From JAFGMR01 sp964632755 (GTDB taxonomy: Archaea > Halobacteriota > Methanosarcinia > Methanotrichales > Methanotrichaceae), in NCBI GenBank assembly GCA_964632755.1, contig CAZWDT010000001.1, forward strand, positions 1 through 64,000: a stretch of DNA of 64,000 nucleotides. Direction: 5' to 3'. Position 1 is the first letter of the stretch. Every line of letters starts with the position of its first letter. The notes below the pieces were generated by a model. That model ran no database searches, was not told the DNA's origin, and saw nothing but the letters and a program-made list of their open reading frames with translations. Below are positions 17,332 to 25,238 of this stretch, one piece after another. The translations under genes were made by a program, and so were the position numbers.

Positions 17332-17925
17332 GTGAAGGGAGATGATCAAACGGATTTCAGCGACCAGGAGTTCTTGAGAGCCCTCCACGAGGAGAAGGTG
17401 ACAGCCCAGAACGAGAGGGCAAGCTACGTCACAAGGAAGCTTGCATTCGTCACACTGCTCTTCGGCATAAGCTCTCTCGACCTGGGATTGGAGATGGAAC
17501 AGGTCTACTGGCTCCTCTACCTCATACCGATGGTTGCCATCTGCTACGACTCCCACATAACATCCGCCGATGCAAGGGTCAAGCGGATAGGAGCCTTCCT
17601 CGGCCGCCACCCAGGCTCGATGGCAGGAGAGGTCGAGCGGCAGTGGGAGAGCTTCTCTTCCGTATACAGAAGCCCCTTCGCCCCCTTTGCAGATCTATCC
17701 CTCTCCTTGATCGTCACCCTCGCGGCCGCGGTCTACCTCAACTCGGAACAGCGACCGGGCGAGCGGGAACTCGCAGCCCTATTCTTTGCAACGTGGCTTA
17801 CCCTCTCGCTCGCAGTGATCGCAGGCCTCTGGGCAAGGCACAGAAAGCTCCTCTCAATGATCGACCGCTACGGCCTGGACCTGGAGAGGCCGGCGGATCT
17901 GATCGAGAAGAGGGATCGCGCCTAG
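17332..17925 (+). CDS. Membrane protein of about 197 residues, unrecognised
   Basis: Starts at GTG 17332, about 25 bases after an aaacttattaac box, which suggests a leaderless message; no in-frame ATG is near. A soluble, acidic N-terminus (DQTDFSDQEFLRALHEEK) is followed by about four hydrophobic segments (residues ~38-55, 58-75, 115-132 and 146-164) and a charged tail. It resembles small archaeal integral membrane proteins but no domain is identifiable. The gene is convergent with the metal-dependent hydrolase gene; the 97-base gap holds two similar 30-base segments (near 17932 and 17991) with a T-run at 17958. Confidence 0.65.
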   Translation: MKGDDQTDFSDQEFLRALHEEKVTAQNERASYVTRKLAFVTLLFGISSLDLGLEMEQVYWLLYLIPMVAICYDSHITSADARVKRIGAFLGRHPGSMAGEVERQWESFSSVYRSPFAPFADLSLSLIVTLAAAVYLNSEQRPGERELAALFFATWLTLSLAVIAGLWARHRKLLSMIDRYGLDLERPADLIEKRDRA

Positions 17926-18022
17926 GCCGACTGCCGTTTGGCAAGCGTTACGTTACCGTTTTTTGGAAGGCAGCGCCAGCAGTTGGTTCTGCTAGGCAGG
18001 CTGCCTTTCGACAAGCGCTGCC

Positions 18023-18964
18023 TTATCCATCTTTGACGCTGACGGATAGGTTCAGCCGGCCTCTTGCTAGCCGCCTTAGAAGGGGCGGGGCATTAAGAAG
18101 ATCGGCCTTGACGAGGGGATCGTAGTACTCGATCTGCCAGGCACCGTCTTCCCAGGTCGCGTTTGCGGCAATTGCATATGCCCTCCAGCGCAACGTCCGG
18201 ACGCTCGCCAAGCCCTCTGCTGCAAAGAGCGCTTCATTGAGGCCGGGGCCGGAAGACGTGACGCAGAGCTTTGGATAGAGCCCCCTTGACTCCGGGTCCC
18301 CCCGCAGGCTGAAGGCGTATACCTCCCACGCAGATCCCCGGTCGAGGAGGAGGTCCCATCGCAGAAGGCCCGGCCGCGGAAAGCTCTCCGATCCAGGAAC
18401 TGCGGCCTTGGCTTCCAGCTTTCCCTCCATCCTTATCCCTCCGAGGACCACGAGGAGGAGAAGGACGATCGTGAGGAGAAGAAGCGGCCGCCTGCATCCA
18501 AGGCGGTAGATCGAGACGATTATCGCAAGGCTTGCAACCGTGAGAAGAGTCTCCGAGTAGAAGAAGAGCTCGAGGGACCATCGTGTTGAGTCGAGCGGAT
18601 AGAGGAGAGGCACGCCCCGGGTTGTCAGCATGTCGAGGACAAGATGGATCAGGACGCCGAGAGAAGCCCAGGCAACCGCAGTCGTTGTGAGGCGAGGCAT
18701 ACTGCGGCCGAGGCGCCCTTTCACGCAACCGAGGGATGCCGCTTTGATCGCAATGGCGGCCGTGAGAATGCCGAAGAGGAGGGAATGGGTGATCCCGCGA
18801 TGGACCAGTAGGAGCGTAGTTGGATGGAGATAGTTGATCCAGGAGATGAGGACGTCGAGGTCTGGGGCAATGCCGCCGACGACGAGGGCTGCAACCTCTG
18901 AATCGCTCCTCCCAAGCGACCGCCCCAGGAGATATGGGATCAGCGCGTGGGTGAAGATGTCCAT
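18023..18964 (-). CDS. YdjM-type membrane-bound metal-dependent hydrolase (DUF457)
   Basis: A 313-residue membrane protein. The N-terminal half has the family motifs MDIFTHALIPYLLG, GGIAPDLD (near 30-37), HRGITHS (near 55-61) and HLVLDMLTT (near 107), whose His and Asp residues are the presumed metal ligands. Several membrane helices follow, and the C-terminal ~110 residues form an additional soluble part seen in archaeal members. The biochemical substrate of this family is uncertain. It overlaps the end of the upstream secreted-protein gene by 25 bases. Confidence 0.85.
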   Translation of the reverse strand: MDIFTHALIPYLLGRSLGRSDSEVAALVVGGIAPDLDVLISWINYLHPTTLLLVHRGITHSLLFGILTAAIAIKAASLGCVKGRLGRSMPRLTTTAVAWASLGVLIHLVLDMLTTRGVPLLYPLDSTRWSLELFFYSETLLTVASLAIIVSIYRLGCRRPLLLLTIVLLLLVVLGGIRMEGKLEAKAAVPGSESFPRPGLLRWDLLLDRGSAWEVYAFSLRGDPESRGLYPKLCVTSSGPGLNEALFAAEGLASVRTLRWRAYAIAANATWEDGAWQIEYYDPLVKADLLNAPPLLRRLARGRLNLSVSVKDG

Positions 18965-19437
18965 GCCAGAGCCGTTATCGGAAGATCGCCATCCCCGACG
19001 TGGAAGAGAATGCTATTGCTCTCATGCCAGCCTATTCGATACCAGATCTCGTGGGTTCCCAAAGCGTCTCCACAGAACCAGTAGCGATAAGAGTGGCCAA
19101 GATGGAGATACCCCATGAACTGGATCGAGAGGTCGCCAGAGGGCAGACGATGAAACAGCATCGCATAGCCCTTGTTAGCTGGCGAGAGGACCTCCATTGC
19201 AAAGGACCCAAGCGGCAGGGCAAGCTCCCCCCTCCTTCCGCCTTCGGCGGCGATCCATATGCGGTCGCCGCGGGAGCGGTCGTCTCCACATCCCAGATCC
19301 ACGAGGATGCCAAGATCGGGGGGCGGAGCAGGGGATGGCGGCGCGCTTGCGAGAGAACAATCCACATCATCTTCTACCGATGCCATGACGCAAGGCAACG
19401 CCGCCAGCAAGAGCATCGAGACCAGTAGTATCCTCAT
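18940..19437 (-). CDS. Small secreted protein with a GTHEIWY-type C-terminal module
   Basis: A 165-residue protein with a signal peptide (MRILLVSMLLLAALPCVMA). The C-terminal ~90 residues contain YRYWFCGDALGTHEIWY and SNSILFHVG, which line up with the module in the protein encoded at 20482-21240 (YIWFYGDIPGTHMIVF, SNAVMIDVG). The region before it has ELALPLGSFAMEVLSPANKG. The two proteins are therefore distant paralogues. Function unknown; probably extracellular. Its 3' end overlaps the DUF457 gene by 25 bases, so the pair is likely cotranscribed. Confidence 0.75.
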   Translation of the reverse strand: MRILLVSMLLLAALPCVMASVEDDVDCSLASAPPSPAPPPDLGILVDLGCGDDRSRGDRIWIAAEGGRRGELALPLGSFAMEVLSPANKGYAMLFHRLPSGDLSIQFMGYLHLGHSYRYWFCGDALGTHEIWYRIGWHESNSILFHVGDGDLPITALAWTSSPTR

Positions 19438-19573
19438 CGCCTATCCCATCCCAACCCAATCATACCATACTCTACTCTGCAGCATTACATAAAAAGTTGA
19501 GGTCTGGCGGAGGTCGTCACATTCGCACCACGCCAGCATCCGCCTTATATCCGCGGCCGGGACTATCCTCCCC

Positions 19574-20080
19574 ATGGACTTCGAGCTTCATAGAGCGGTC
19601 ACGCTGACCAGAGGAGCCTTCAGCCTGCTGATAGCCCCGCCGGAGATGCTCGTCGAGGCCCTCTCAACCCATCTGGAGCTTCAGCGCTATCGCATCCTCT
19701 ACGTCTGCGGAAACCACAGCCATATCCTCGGCCGGCTCGATCGACAGTTCACCGACCTCGATGTGAGGAGGGCCTTTACCGCATTCCAGATGATGACCAT
19801 CCTCGGCGAGGCGAGCCACACCATAACCATTATCGAACACGATCCCACCATCTACGAGGACGATGGCGAGATACTGGCGTACATGGCAAAAGCCATGGAG
19901 GAGGCTGCACGAGATGCAGTGGTGCTGCTCTACGCCCCAGAGAGCGATCCCTACCTAGAGGAGATCTCGATGAGGGCAAACAGGGTCTTCTACTTCAACC
20001 AGGACGAGCGCATCCCGAGGCGGGCGCGAAAACAGGCCCCCGCGGATGAGGGAGGCCAGACCACCCTTGGTGCCTTCTGA
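19574..20080 (+). CDS. RecA/RadA-like degenerate ATPase fold with a C-terminal PCNA-binding peptide
   Basis: A 168-residue soluble protein. The sequence around residues 35-160 (RYRILYVCGN, ITIIEHDP, DAVVLLYAPESD, MRANRVFYFN) has the strand order of a RecA-fold ATPase, but no Walker A P-loop is present. The extreme C-terminus is QTTLGAF after an acidic/basic linker, which fits the archaeal PIP-box consensus Q-x-x-(L/I/M)-x-x-F for binding the sliding clamp. Such a tail suggests a DNA replication or repair role at PCNA. I do not recognise a named family. The gene stands alone between a divergent secreted-protein gene and a pseudogene. The fold assignment is a judgement from pattern; the PIP box is seen directly. 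Confidence 0.75.
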   Translation: MDFELHRAVTLTRGAFSLLIAPPEMLVEALSTHLELQRYRILYVCGNHSHILGRLDRQFTDLDVRRAFTAFQMMTILGEASHTITIIEHDPTIYEDDGEILAYMAKAMEEAARDAVVLLYAPESDPYLEEISMRANRVFYFNQDERIPRRARKQAPADEGGQTTLGAF

Positions 20081-20145
20081 TCTTGCCGCTTCCATCGGCA
20101 TGCACCCCCCTCAGCCATGCCCCTCCGGAGGATCATCCATCTGCC

Positions 20146-20336
20146 CGCGAGCAGACGGCCTGCAGGCATCTGCTGCGAAGGCCGCCCCCTGCTCATCGCT
20201 GGTGTTCACTAGCGCAAGCGGGCTGTCCTCGAGCATCCTGTAGAACCCGAGCACATAATCCCCAGGTATGCCGAAGACATAGGTCCACCTTCAGGTCCAT
20301 CAGCTTCCTGATGATGTAATCTCTTACAGTTAGCAT
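20146..20336 (-). pseudogene. N-terminal fragment of an indolepyruvate/pyruvate decarboxylase-type ThDP enzyme
   Basis: Reading from 20336 downwards gives MLTVRDYIIRKLMDLKVDL, then after a one-base shift VFGIPGDYVLGFYRMLED and ALVNTSDEQGAAFAADA. This is the start of a ThDP-dependent decarboxylase (the E of SDEQGAAFAADA is the catalytic glutamate position), with homology ending after ~65 residues of an expected ~550. The rest of the 20081-20481 gap holds no gene. Confidence 0.8.
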
Positions 20337-20437
20337 CGGCTCGAATCCCCCGGATCATTGCTGATATATCTAGCCCAGTCATATTTAATTTTATTAGGTC
20401 TTATCTAAGACAAGGTTGGAAGGCCAAGGTACAAGCG

Positions 20438-20469
20438 AAAAAAGGTCGATCTTCCGGATTCTCCGGAAG
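20438..20469 (-). terminator. Rho-independent-like terminator for the secreted protein at 20482-21240
   Basis: On the minus strand, just past the stop, cttccgg and ccggaag form a 7-base stem around a 5-base loop, followed by gatcgacctttttt. The hairpin plus six T residues resembles an intrinsic terminator. Confidence 0.6.
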
Positions 20470-20481
20470 GATCGAAGATGA

Positions 20482-21240
20482 TCACTCGCCGGAGGTCTCG
20501 GCAGAGTCGGAGGTGTAGACGACCGAGGTTGAGCGGCTAATCGAGGTTGCGGTCCCGGACGAGAACGAGCCGTAGCTCGAACTGTAACTAGATCCATAGC
20601 TCGATCCATAGCCCGTTGACCCGGATGTGTATGATCCAACGTCGATCATGACCGCGTTGCTGGGCAGATCATTGACAGCGAAGACGATCATATGCGTGCC
20701 AGGGATATCTCCATAGAACCAGATGTACCTGTAGCCAGAGGGGATAACGCCAAAGCTGCTCGACTGGGTGATGCCGCTTGGATATATCTCGTAGAGGCGA
20801 ACGTCCCCAGTTCTTGGAAGGAAGAGCAATGCACGAACCCATCCGCCCAGGGGAGAATGAGCGTACCACGACCAACCGTAGTGGGTCTCGACCCACATCC
20901 CAGGAGTGCTGGAGGGATAGGAGGTGGAGAAGCGGCTCCACTGCTGATAGGATCCCTGATAGTAGATCTGGGACGCTCCCGTCGATTGCTGGTCGTAGCT
21001 GAGAAGCTTATCCTGCTCAGAGGTCATAGGCGCCTGCATAGAGTAGGCGGCAGTCGCAGAATCACCCCCGGCGGAATACTGGCCCGCAACCGCTTCGCCG
21101 AGAAGGGGCAAGCTCAGTTCGGATGATCCTGAAACCCCCATCCCGGCCCATGCCTGGCCCGAGAGAAGCAGGCAGGCGATCAAGCCTGCCATCAGAACTG
21201 CGAGATAACGATGCATCAATTGAGAAACCCCCATATCCAT
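20482..21240 (-). CDS. Secreted protein with WFYGDIPGTH module and Ser/Gly/Tyr-rich tail
   Basis: About 252 residues from ATG 21240; an upstream ATG at 21291 would add 17 residues but lies only ~5 bases from the TATA-like ttttataaat (21296-21305), so the inner start is preferred. The signal peptide ends near GQAWAG. The middle includes ETHYGWSWYAHSPLGGW and the module YRYIWFYGDIPGTHMIVF with SNAVMIDVG, shared with the protein at 18940-19437. The C-terminal ~50 residues are low complexity (YGSSYGSSYSSSYGSF) and rich in Ser/Thr, probable O-glycosylation or a flexible linker. No membrane anchor follows. Function unknown. Confidence 0.75.
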   Translation of the reverse strand: MDMGVSQLMHRYLAVLMAGLIACLLLSGQAWAGMGVSGSSELSLPLLGEAVAGQYSAGGDSATAAYSMQAPMTSEQDKLLSYDQQSTGASQIYYQGSYQQWSRFSTSYPSSTPGMWVETHYGWSWYAHSPLGGWVRALLFLPRTGDVRLYEIYPSGITQSSSFGVIPSGYRYIWFYGDIPGTHMIVFAVNDLPSNAVMIDVGSYTSGSTGYGSSYGSSYSSSYGSFSSGTATSISRSTSVVYTSDSAETSGE

Positions 21241-21308
21241 TCTTCTGTCATCGTAGAACCTGATGACATATAGTTTTTTTGAATTGTGCATGTAATTTAT
21301 AAAAAGTA

Positions 21309-22109
21309 TTATAAACTCTCCAACAGCCCCCTCACCCTGTCATAGGAGAAGACGGGGCCGTCCTGGCATACATGATATGGTCCTATGTTGCAGTGACCGC
21401 ATTTGCCAAGGCCGCACTTCATATGACGCTCCAGCGAGATGTAGATATCAGAGTTGGAAAAGCCCATGGTAAGGAGGGTGTTCGCCACCGAGTTGATCAT
21501 CACAGGTGGGCCGCATATGGCAGCCGAGCCGACCGACACCTCCAGGCGGTCGAGGAGGGATGTGACCATACCAACGTTTCCGGTCCAAGAGTCGTCGCCC
21601 ACGTCGACGGTGATGCCAACGGAGAGACCGGCCATCTGCCAGCCCTTGTACTCCTGCATGAAGTAGAGGTCCTGGCTGGTGCGAGCCCCGTATATCACAG
21701 TGACATCGCCGAAGGATTGCCGCCGATCGACGATGTAGTTTACAAGCGAGCGCAATGTGGCAAATCCAGAGCCCCCGCCGGCGATCAGTATATCCCGGCC
21801 CATCCTCTCCAGGGGAAAGCCGTTTCCATAGGGACCCCTTATGCCGAGCACGTCACCGATCCGGCTGTCCATGATGCCGCTGGTTATCCGTCCGGCCCGT
21901 CGGATGCAGATCTGGAGGGTATCCCTCGTAGGGCTCGAGGCTATCGATATGGGGCATTCGCCAAGCCCGAAGACGGAGACCATTATGAACTGTCCGGGCT
22001 TGTAGCTAAGGCCCTCGCCTTCAAGGATGTGAAGCGATATGAGGTAAGTATCCGAGGTTACGCGATCGATATCCTCGATCTCGGCCTGCATCGGTATGTA
22101 CTCGCTCAT
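21309..22109 (-). CDS. FAD/NAD(P)-binding iron-sulfur subunit, sulfhydrogenase gamma type
   Basis: A 266-residue ferredoxin-NADP reductase-like protein. The FAD domain has GQFIMVSV and PISIASSP; the nucleotide domain has AGGGSGFATLRSL and ICGPPVM; the C-terminus binds a [2Fe-2S] cluster through CGLGKCGHC and a fourth Cys in YHVC. This is the architecture of HydG/sulfhydrogenase gamma and of related subunits in NAD(P)-linked enzymes. It is the last gene of an operon with an iron-sulfur beta subunit and FdhA and overlaps the preceding gene by ATGA. It probably passes electrons between the complex and NAD(P)H or another carrier; the carrier cannot be read from sequence. Confidence 0.85.
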   Translation of the reverse strand: MSEYIPMQAEIEDIDRVTSDTYLISLHILEGEGLSYKPGQFIMVSVFGLGECPISIASSPTRDTLQICIRRAGRITSGIMDSRIGDVLGIRGPYGNGFPLERMGRDILIAGGGSGFATLRSLVNYIVDRRQSFGDVTVIYGARTSQDLYFMQEYKGWQMAGLSVGITVDVGDDSWTGNVGMVTSLLDRLEVSVGSAAICGPPVMINSVANTLLTMGFSNSDIYISLERHMKCGLGKCGHCNIGPYHVCQDGPVFSYDRVRGLLESL

Positions 22110-23107
22110 AGAAGAGCCTCCAGCTTTCGCCTGTCAAACCTTGCGAGACAGACCCTATGGCAGCGCCCGCATCCAACACAGCCGGGCAGACCGGTCTTCT
22201 CCGGCATGTAGATGAACTTGTCCCTGTACCAGTTGGCAAGCCTCTCGCCTTGCGTAGCACGCGGGTTTGCGCCGCTTGTCATGCGAGAGAAGCCGGAGAG
22301 GATGCAGCTATCGGCACAACGCACCCTTTCCCCGTCGGGAACCCCCTGATCCAGGACGTTGAAGCAGTGGCAGGTAGGGCAGATGAAGCTGCATCCGCCG
22401 CAACGAAGACAACGGTCGCCGAGCCTCTCCCAGTCAGCGGCCCTTATGGCTTCCTGCATCGACTGGAGCGAGAGGTCTGGCCGGGTCATGATCATCTGCT
22501 CCCTCGACTCATTGAGGAGCGCCCCCTTCATTTCGATCTCTTCGTCTCTTGCCTCCCTGAAGAATTCCGGATGCTCCCTCAGTATGAGAACTCCGGCCGG
22601 AGAGCCCGACTCAACTAGGTAGCCGTCCCCGAGCGGGGTCATCGCGAGGTCGAAGCCTGCAACGCATCCCGGGCCCGATCCCATCTGAGCACATGTACAC
22701 TCGGATCCAGGCCTCGTGCAATTGAGGGCGACGAGGACGGTCGACCTTCGGCGGCCGAGGTAGGCCTGGTCGCAGGGCTCCTCCGTCATTATCCGATCGA
22801 GCACTTCGACGGCAAAGAGATCGCACGGCCTGATTCCAAATATCAGACGGGCGGACACAAGAGGTTCCTCGAAGGTGTAGCGTCCGGAGAGCTGGACGTA
22901 GCGAAAGAGCGCCTCTCGCGATGGGAGGAGGAACTCGAGCGGGGAGGAGAGGGGATTTTCCGCGTCAAGCGCAAGCTCCTGCCCGTTCCAGGTGGCGAAT
23001 ACCGGCTGGCCTCCTGAGAGGACGGGCGCGATTACCTCCAGCCTTCCTGCCAAGGCCTCGATGAGGGGAACCATCTCCTTATTTGGAAGGAAGGCTATCA
23101 TCGTCAA
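22106..23107 (-). CDS. Iron-sulfur electron-transfer subunit, sulfhydrogenase beta type
   Basis: A 333-residue protein of the HydB/4Fe-4S dicluster family. Two C-terminal ferredoxin-type cluster motifs are visible: CLRCGGCSFICPTC near 232-245 and CVGCGRCHRVC near 309-319. The N-terminal domain has FGIRPCDLFAVEVLDR and an additional cysteine group (CTRPGSECTC). It links the catalytic subunit encoded just upstream with the FAD subunit just downstream; both junctions are 4-base overlaps. In sulfhydrogenases this subunit connects a NiFe core to the FAD subunit; here the core is FdhA instead. Confidence 0.85.
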   Translation of the reverse strand: MTMIAFLPNKEMVPLIEALAGRLEVIAPVLSGGQPVFATWNGQELALDAENPLSSPLEFLLPSREALFRYVQLSGRYTFEEPLVSARLIFGIRPCDLFAVEVLDRIMTEEPCDQAYLGRRRSTVLVALNCTRPGSECTCAQMGSGPGCVAGFDLAMTPLGDGYLVESGSPAGVLILREHPEFFREARDEEIEMKGALLNESREQMIMTRPDLSLQSMQEAIRAADWERLGDRCLRCGGCSFICPTCHCFNVLDQGVPDGERVRCADSCILSGFSRMTSGANPRATQGERLANWYRDKFIYMPEKTGLPGCVGCGRCHRVCLARFDRRKLEALL

Positions 23108-25122
23108 GCCCTCCTCATGCTGACGGCCGATATCTTGAAGGCAGGGATTTTAGATGCAGGATCAAGAGCCCTCGCCGTAAGCGCGTTTGCGGGAGCCTCG
23201 CTGAAGTGAAATGGGAGATAGAGGATGCCAGGCATTAGCCCGGGGTCGATCCGGGCCTCGACCTCCAAACGGCCGCGCCGAGACTCGAGGACGACCCTCT
23301 GGCGGTTCCTAATCCCCAGGTGCTTCGCGTCATCCGGGTTCACGTCAACGACGGGCCCTGGGACCTCCCGATCCAGCAGAGAGGTCCTCCGCGTCATGCT
23401 GCCCGAGTGGAAGTGGTACAGGGTCCTTCCTGTGATGAGCAGGAAGGGATAGTCCTCGTCAGGAGACTCGTGAAGCTCTTTCTGAAAGACCGGGCGAAAC
23501 CTGGCGCGCCCGATCGGGAAGGCCTCTCGGTGGAGGATTCCCGTTCCCGGATGGTCCTCGTCCGGGCAGGGCCATTGAAGGCCATCGATCCCGAGCCTCC
23601 GATATCTTATGCCGCCATAATGCGGATTGAGAGAAGCGATCTCCTCCATAACCTCCGCTGGCGAGAGGGATCGATATGGGGCCCCGAGCCGTTCCATGAG
23701 CTGGAATATCACCTCGAGCTCGGAAAGGGCCTCCCCGGGCGGGCTTACGGCTTTAGAGATGAGCTGGACCCGCCTCTCGGTCGATGTGAACGTCCCATCC
23801 TTCTCGGCAAATGATGCGACCGGGAGGACCACATGGGCAAGGCGCGTGGTCTCAGTCGGGAAGATGTCGGCCACGACCAGGAGGTCTAGCGCTTTCAACG
23901 CTTTTGAGACCCAGTCCCTATCGGGATAGCTCATGAGCGGATTTTCCCCAGAGATGTAGATGGCCTTGATAGATCCCTCTTTTGCAGCCTCCAGGATCTC
24001 GACTGCGGTCAAGCCCGGCTCCCTTGGAAGGTCGACCGACCAGGCCTCCTCGAACCTTCGAGGATCCGACACCTTGCTGTAGCCGGGCAGGAGGTCTGGA
24101 AGCGCCCCCATATCGCAGGCACCCTGGACGTTCTGGTGGCCGCGGAGAGGGTAGATTCCAGTCCCTTCCCGGCCCAGGTTTCCGGTTGCAAGGGCAAGGT
24201 TTGCGAGCGCTTGGACGTTGTCGGTGCCTGCCGTATGCTGGGTTATGCCCATGGCGTAGACGATTGAAGCGGCCTCGGCCGCGCCGTAGGAGAGGGCAGC
24301 TTCCTTAAGCTGACCGGACGGGATTCCTGAGATCGACTCCACGACCTCCGGGGTGTAGCAGCTTGCCGCCTCCTTCACCTGCTCAAAGCCCTGCGTGCGA
24401 TCCCTGATGAACTTCTCGTCGGTCAATCCCTCATCAATGATCACGTTCAACAGGCCGTTTATCCAGGCAACGTCGGTGCCGGGCGCGGGTGTTAGATGGA
24501 TGTCTGCCAGATCTGCAATCTGCGTTCGCCTCGGATCGAAGACTAGGAGGTCAGCGCCCTTCGATTGGGCCTCGAGGATGTTTGCTGCAACCATCGGATG
24601 CTGCTCGGTCGTGTTGGATCCGACGACCAAGATTGCCTCGGACTTGAGAAGGCTATCGATCGGGTTCGTCATGGAGCCGCTTCCAAGGGCGTAGCTCAAA
24701 GCGGCGAGCGTTGGGGCGTGGCAGAGCCGCGCCACGTGGTCAACGTTGTTCGTCTTCAGGACGGCGCGGGCAAGCTTCATCAACATGAAGTTCTCCTCGT
24801 CCGTGCCCTTCGCCGAAGTGAGGACCGCGAGAGAATCTCGGCCGTATGTCTCCTTCACCTCCGTGAAAAGGCCTGCCACGAGGGAGAGCGCCTCATCCCA
24901 GGTTGCCCTGACCTGACGGTCGTCCCTCTTGATGAGGGGGTAGCGCAGACGGTCCGGGTGGCCGACGAACTCGCCTGCGAGCCAGCCCTTGATGCAGAGG
25001 CGGCCGCGGGAGAGCGGGTGGCCGGGCGAAGGCGAGGCTCCAACGACACGGTCGCCTTCCACATGAAGGAACAGGCCGCAACCACAGCCGCAGTAGATGC
25101 AGGTTGTGTGAATCTTCTCCAA
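23104..25122 (-). CDS. fdhA: Formate dehydrogenase alpha (molybdopterin) subunit
   Basis: A ~672-residue molybdopterin oxidoreductase of the FdhA/FdhF type that interconverts formate and CO2. The N-terminal [4Fe-4S] motif is CIYCGCGC with the fourth Cys in GRLCIKG. The Mo ligand is a cysteine, in VARLCHAPT, so the enzyme is not a selenoprotein. Domains for molybdopterin (middle) and the M-cluster binding C-terminal barrel (ITGRTLYHFHSG onwards) are complete. I choose the TTG at 25122 with gggagcgat upstream: the longer frame to 25248 has no family counterpart and would overlap the divergent gene at 25239. It is first in an operon with HydB- and HydG-like subunits and no F420-type FdhB. Confidence 0.85.
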   Translation of the reverse strand: MEKIHTTCIYCGCGCGLFLHVEGDRVVGASPSPGHPLSRGRLCIKGWLAGEFVGHPDRLRYPLIKRDDRQVRATWDEALSLVAGLFTEVKETYGRDSLAVLTSAKGTDEENFMLMKLARAVLKTNNVDHVARLCHAPTLAALSYALGSGSMTNPIDSLLKSEAILVVGSNTTEQHPMVAANILEAQSKGADLLVFDPRRTQIADLADIHLTPAPGTDVAWINGLLNVIIDEGLTDEKFIRDRTQGFEQVKEAASCYTPEVVESISGIPSGQLKEAALSYGAAEAASIVYAMGITQHTAGTDNVQALANLALATGNLGREGTGIYPLRGHQNVQGACDMGALPDLLPGYSKVSDPRRFEEAWSVDLPREPGLTAVEILEAAKEGSIKAIYISGENPLMSYPDRDWVSKALKALDLLVVADIFPTETTRLAHVVLPVASFAEKDGTFTSTERRVQLISKAVSPPGEALSELEVIFQLMERLGAPYRSLSPAEVMEEIASLNPHYGGIRYRRLGIDGLQWPCPDEDHPGTGILHREAFPIGRARFRPVFQKELHESPDEDYPFLLITGRTLYHFHSGSMTRRTSLLDREVPGPVVDVNPDDAKHLGIRNRQRVVLESRRGRLEVEARIDPGLMPGILYLPFHFSEAPANALTARALDPASKIPAFKISAVSMRRA

Positions 25123-25238
25123 GGAGATCGCTCCCAAAAGATAATGGAAGTAAATGCGATATAACGTTTGGGGGCAGTCGGTGGTTTTATAACTATTGAA
25201 GGTGTATATTATATCTCTCGTGTGGGGGATTAATCGCC

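Noticed and set aside
17932..18022. Pair of similar ~30-base segments between convergent genes
   Set aside because: Too short and imperfect to call an element; recorded only within the neighbouring gene entry.
20336..20370. tRNA-like ggctcgaatccccc
   Set aside because: It resembles a T-arm, but no acceptor stem, anticodon arm or D-arm can be built around it.
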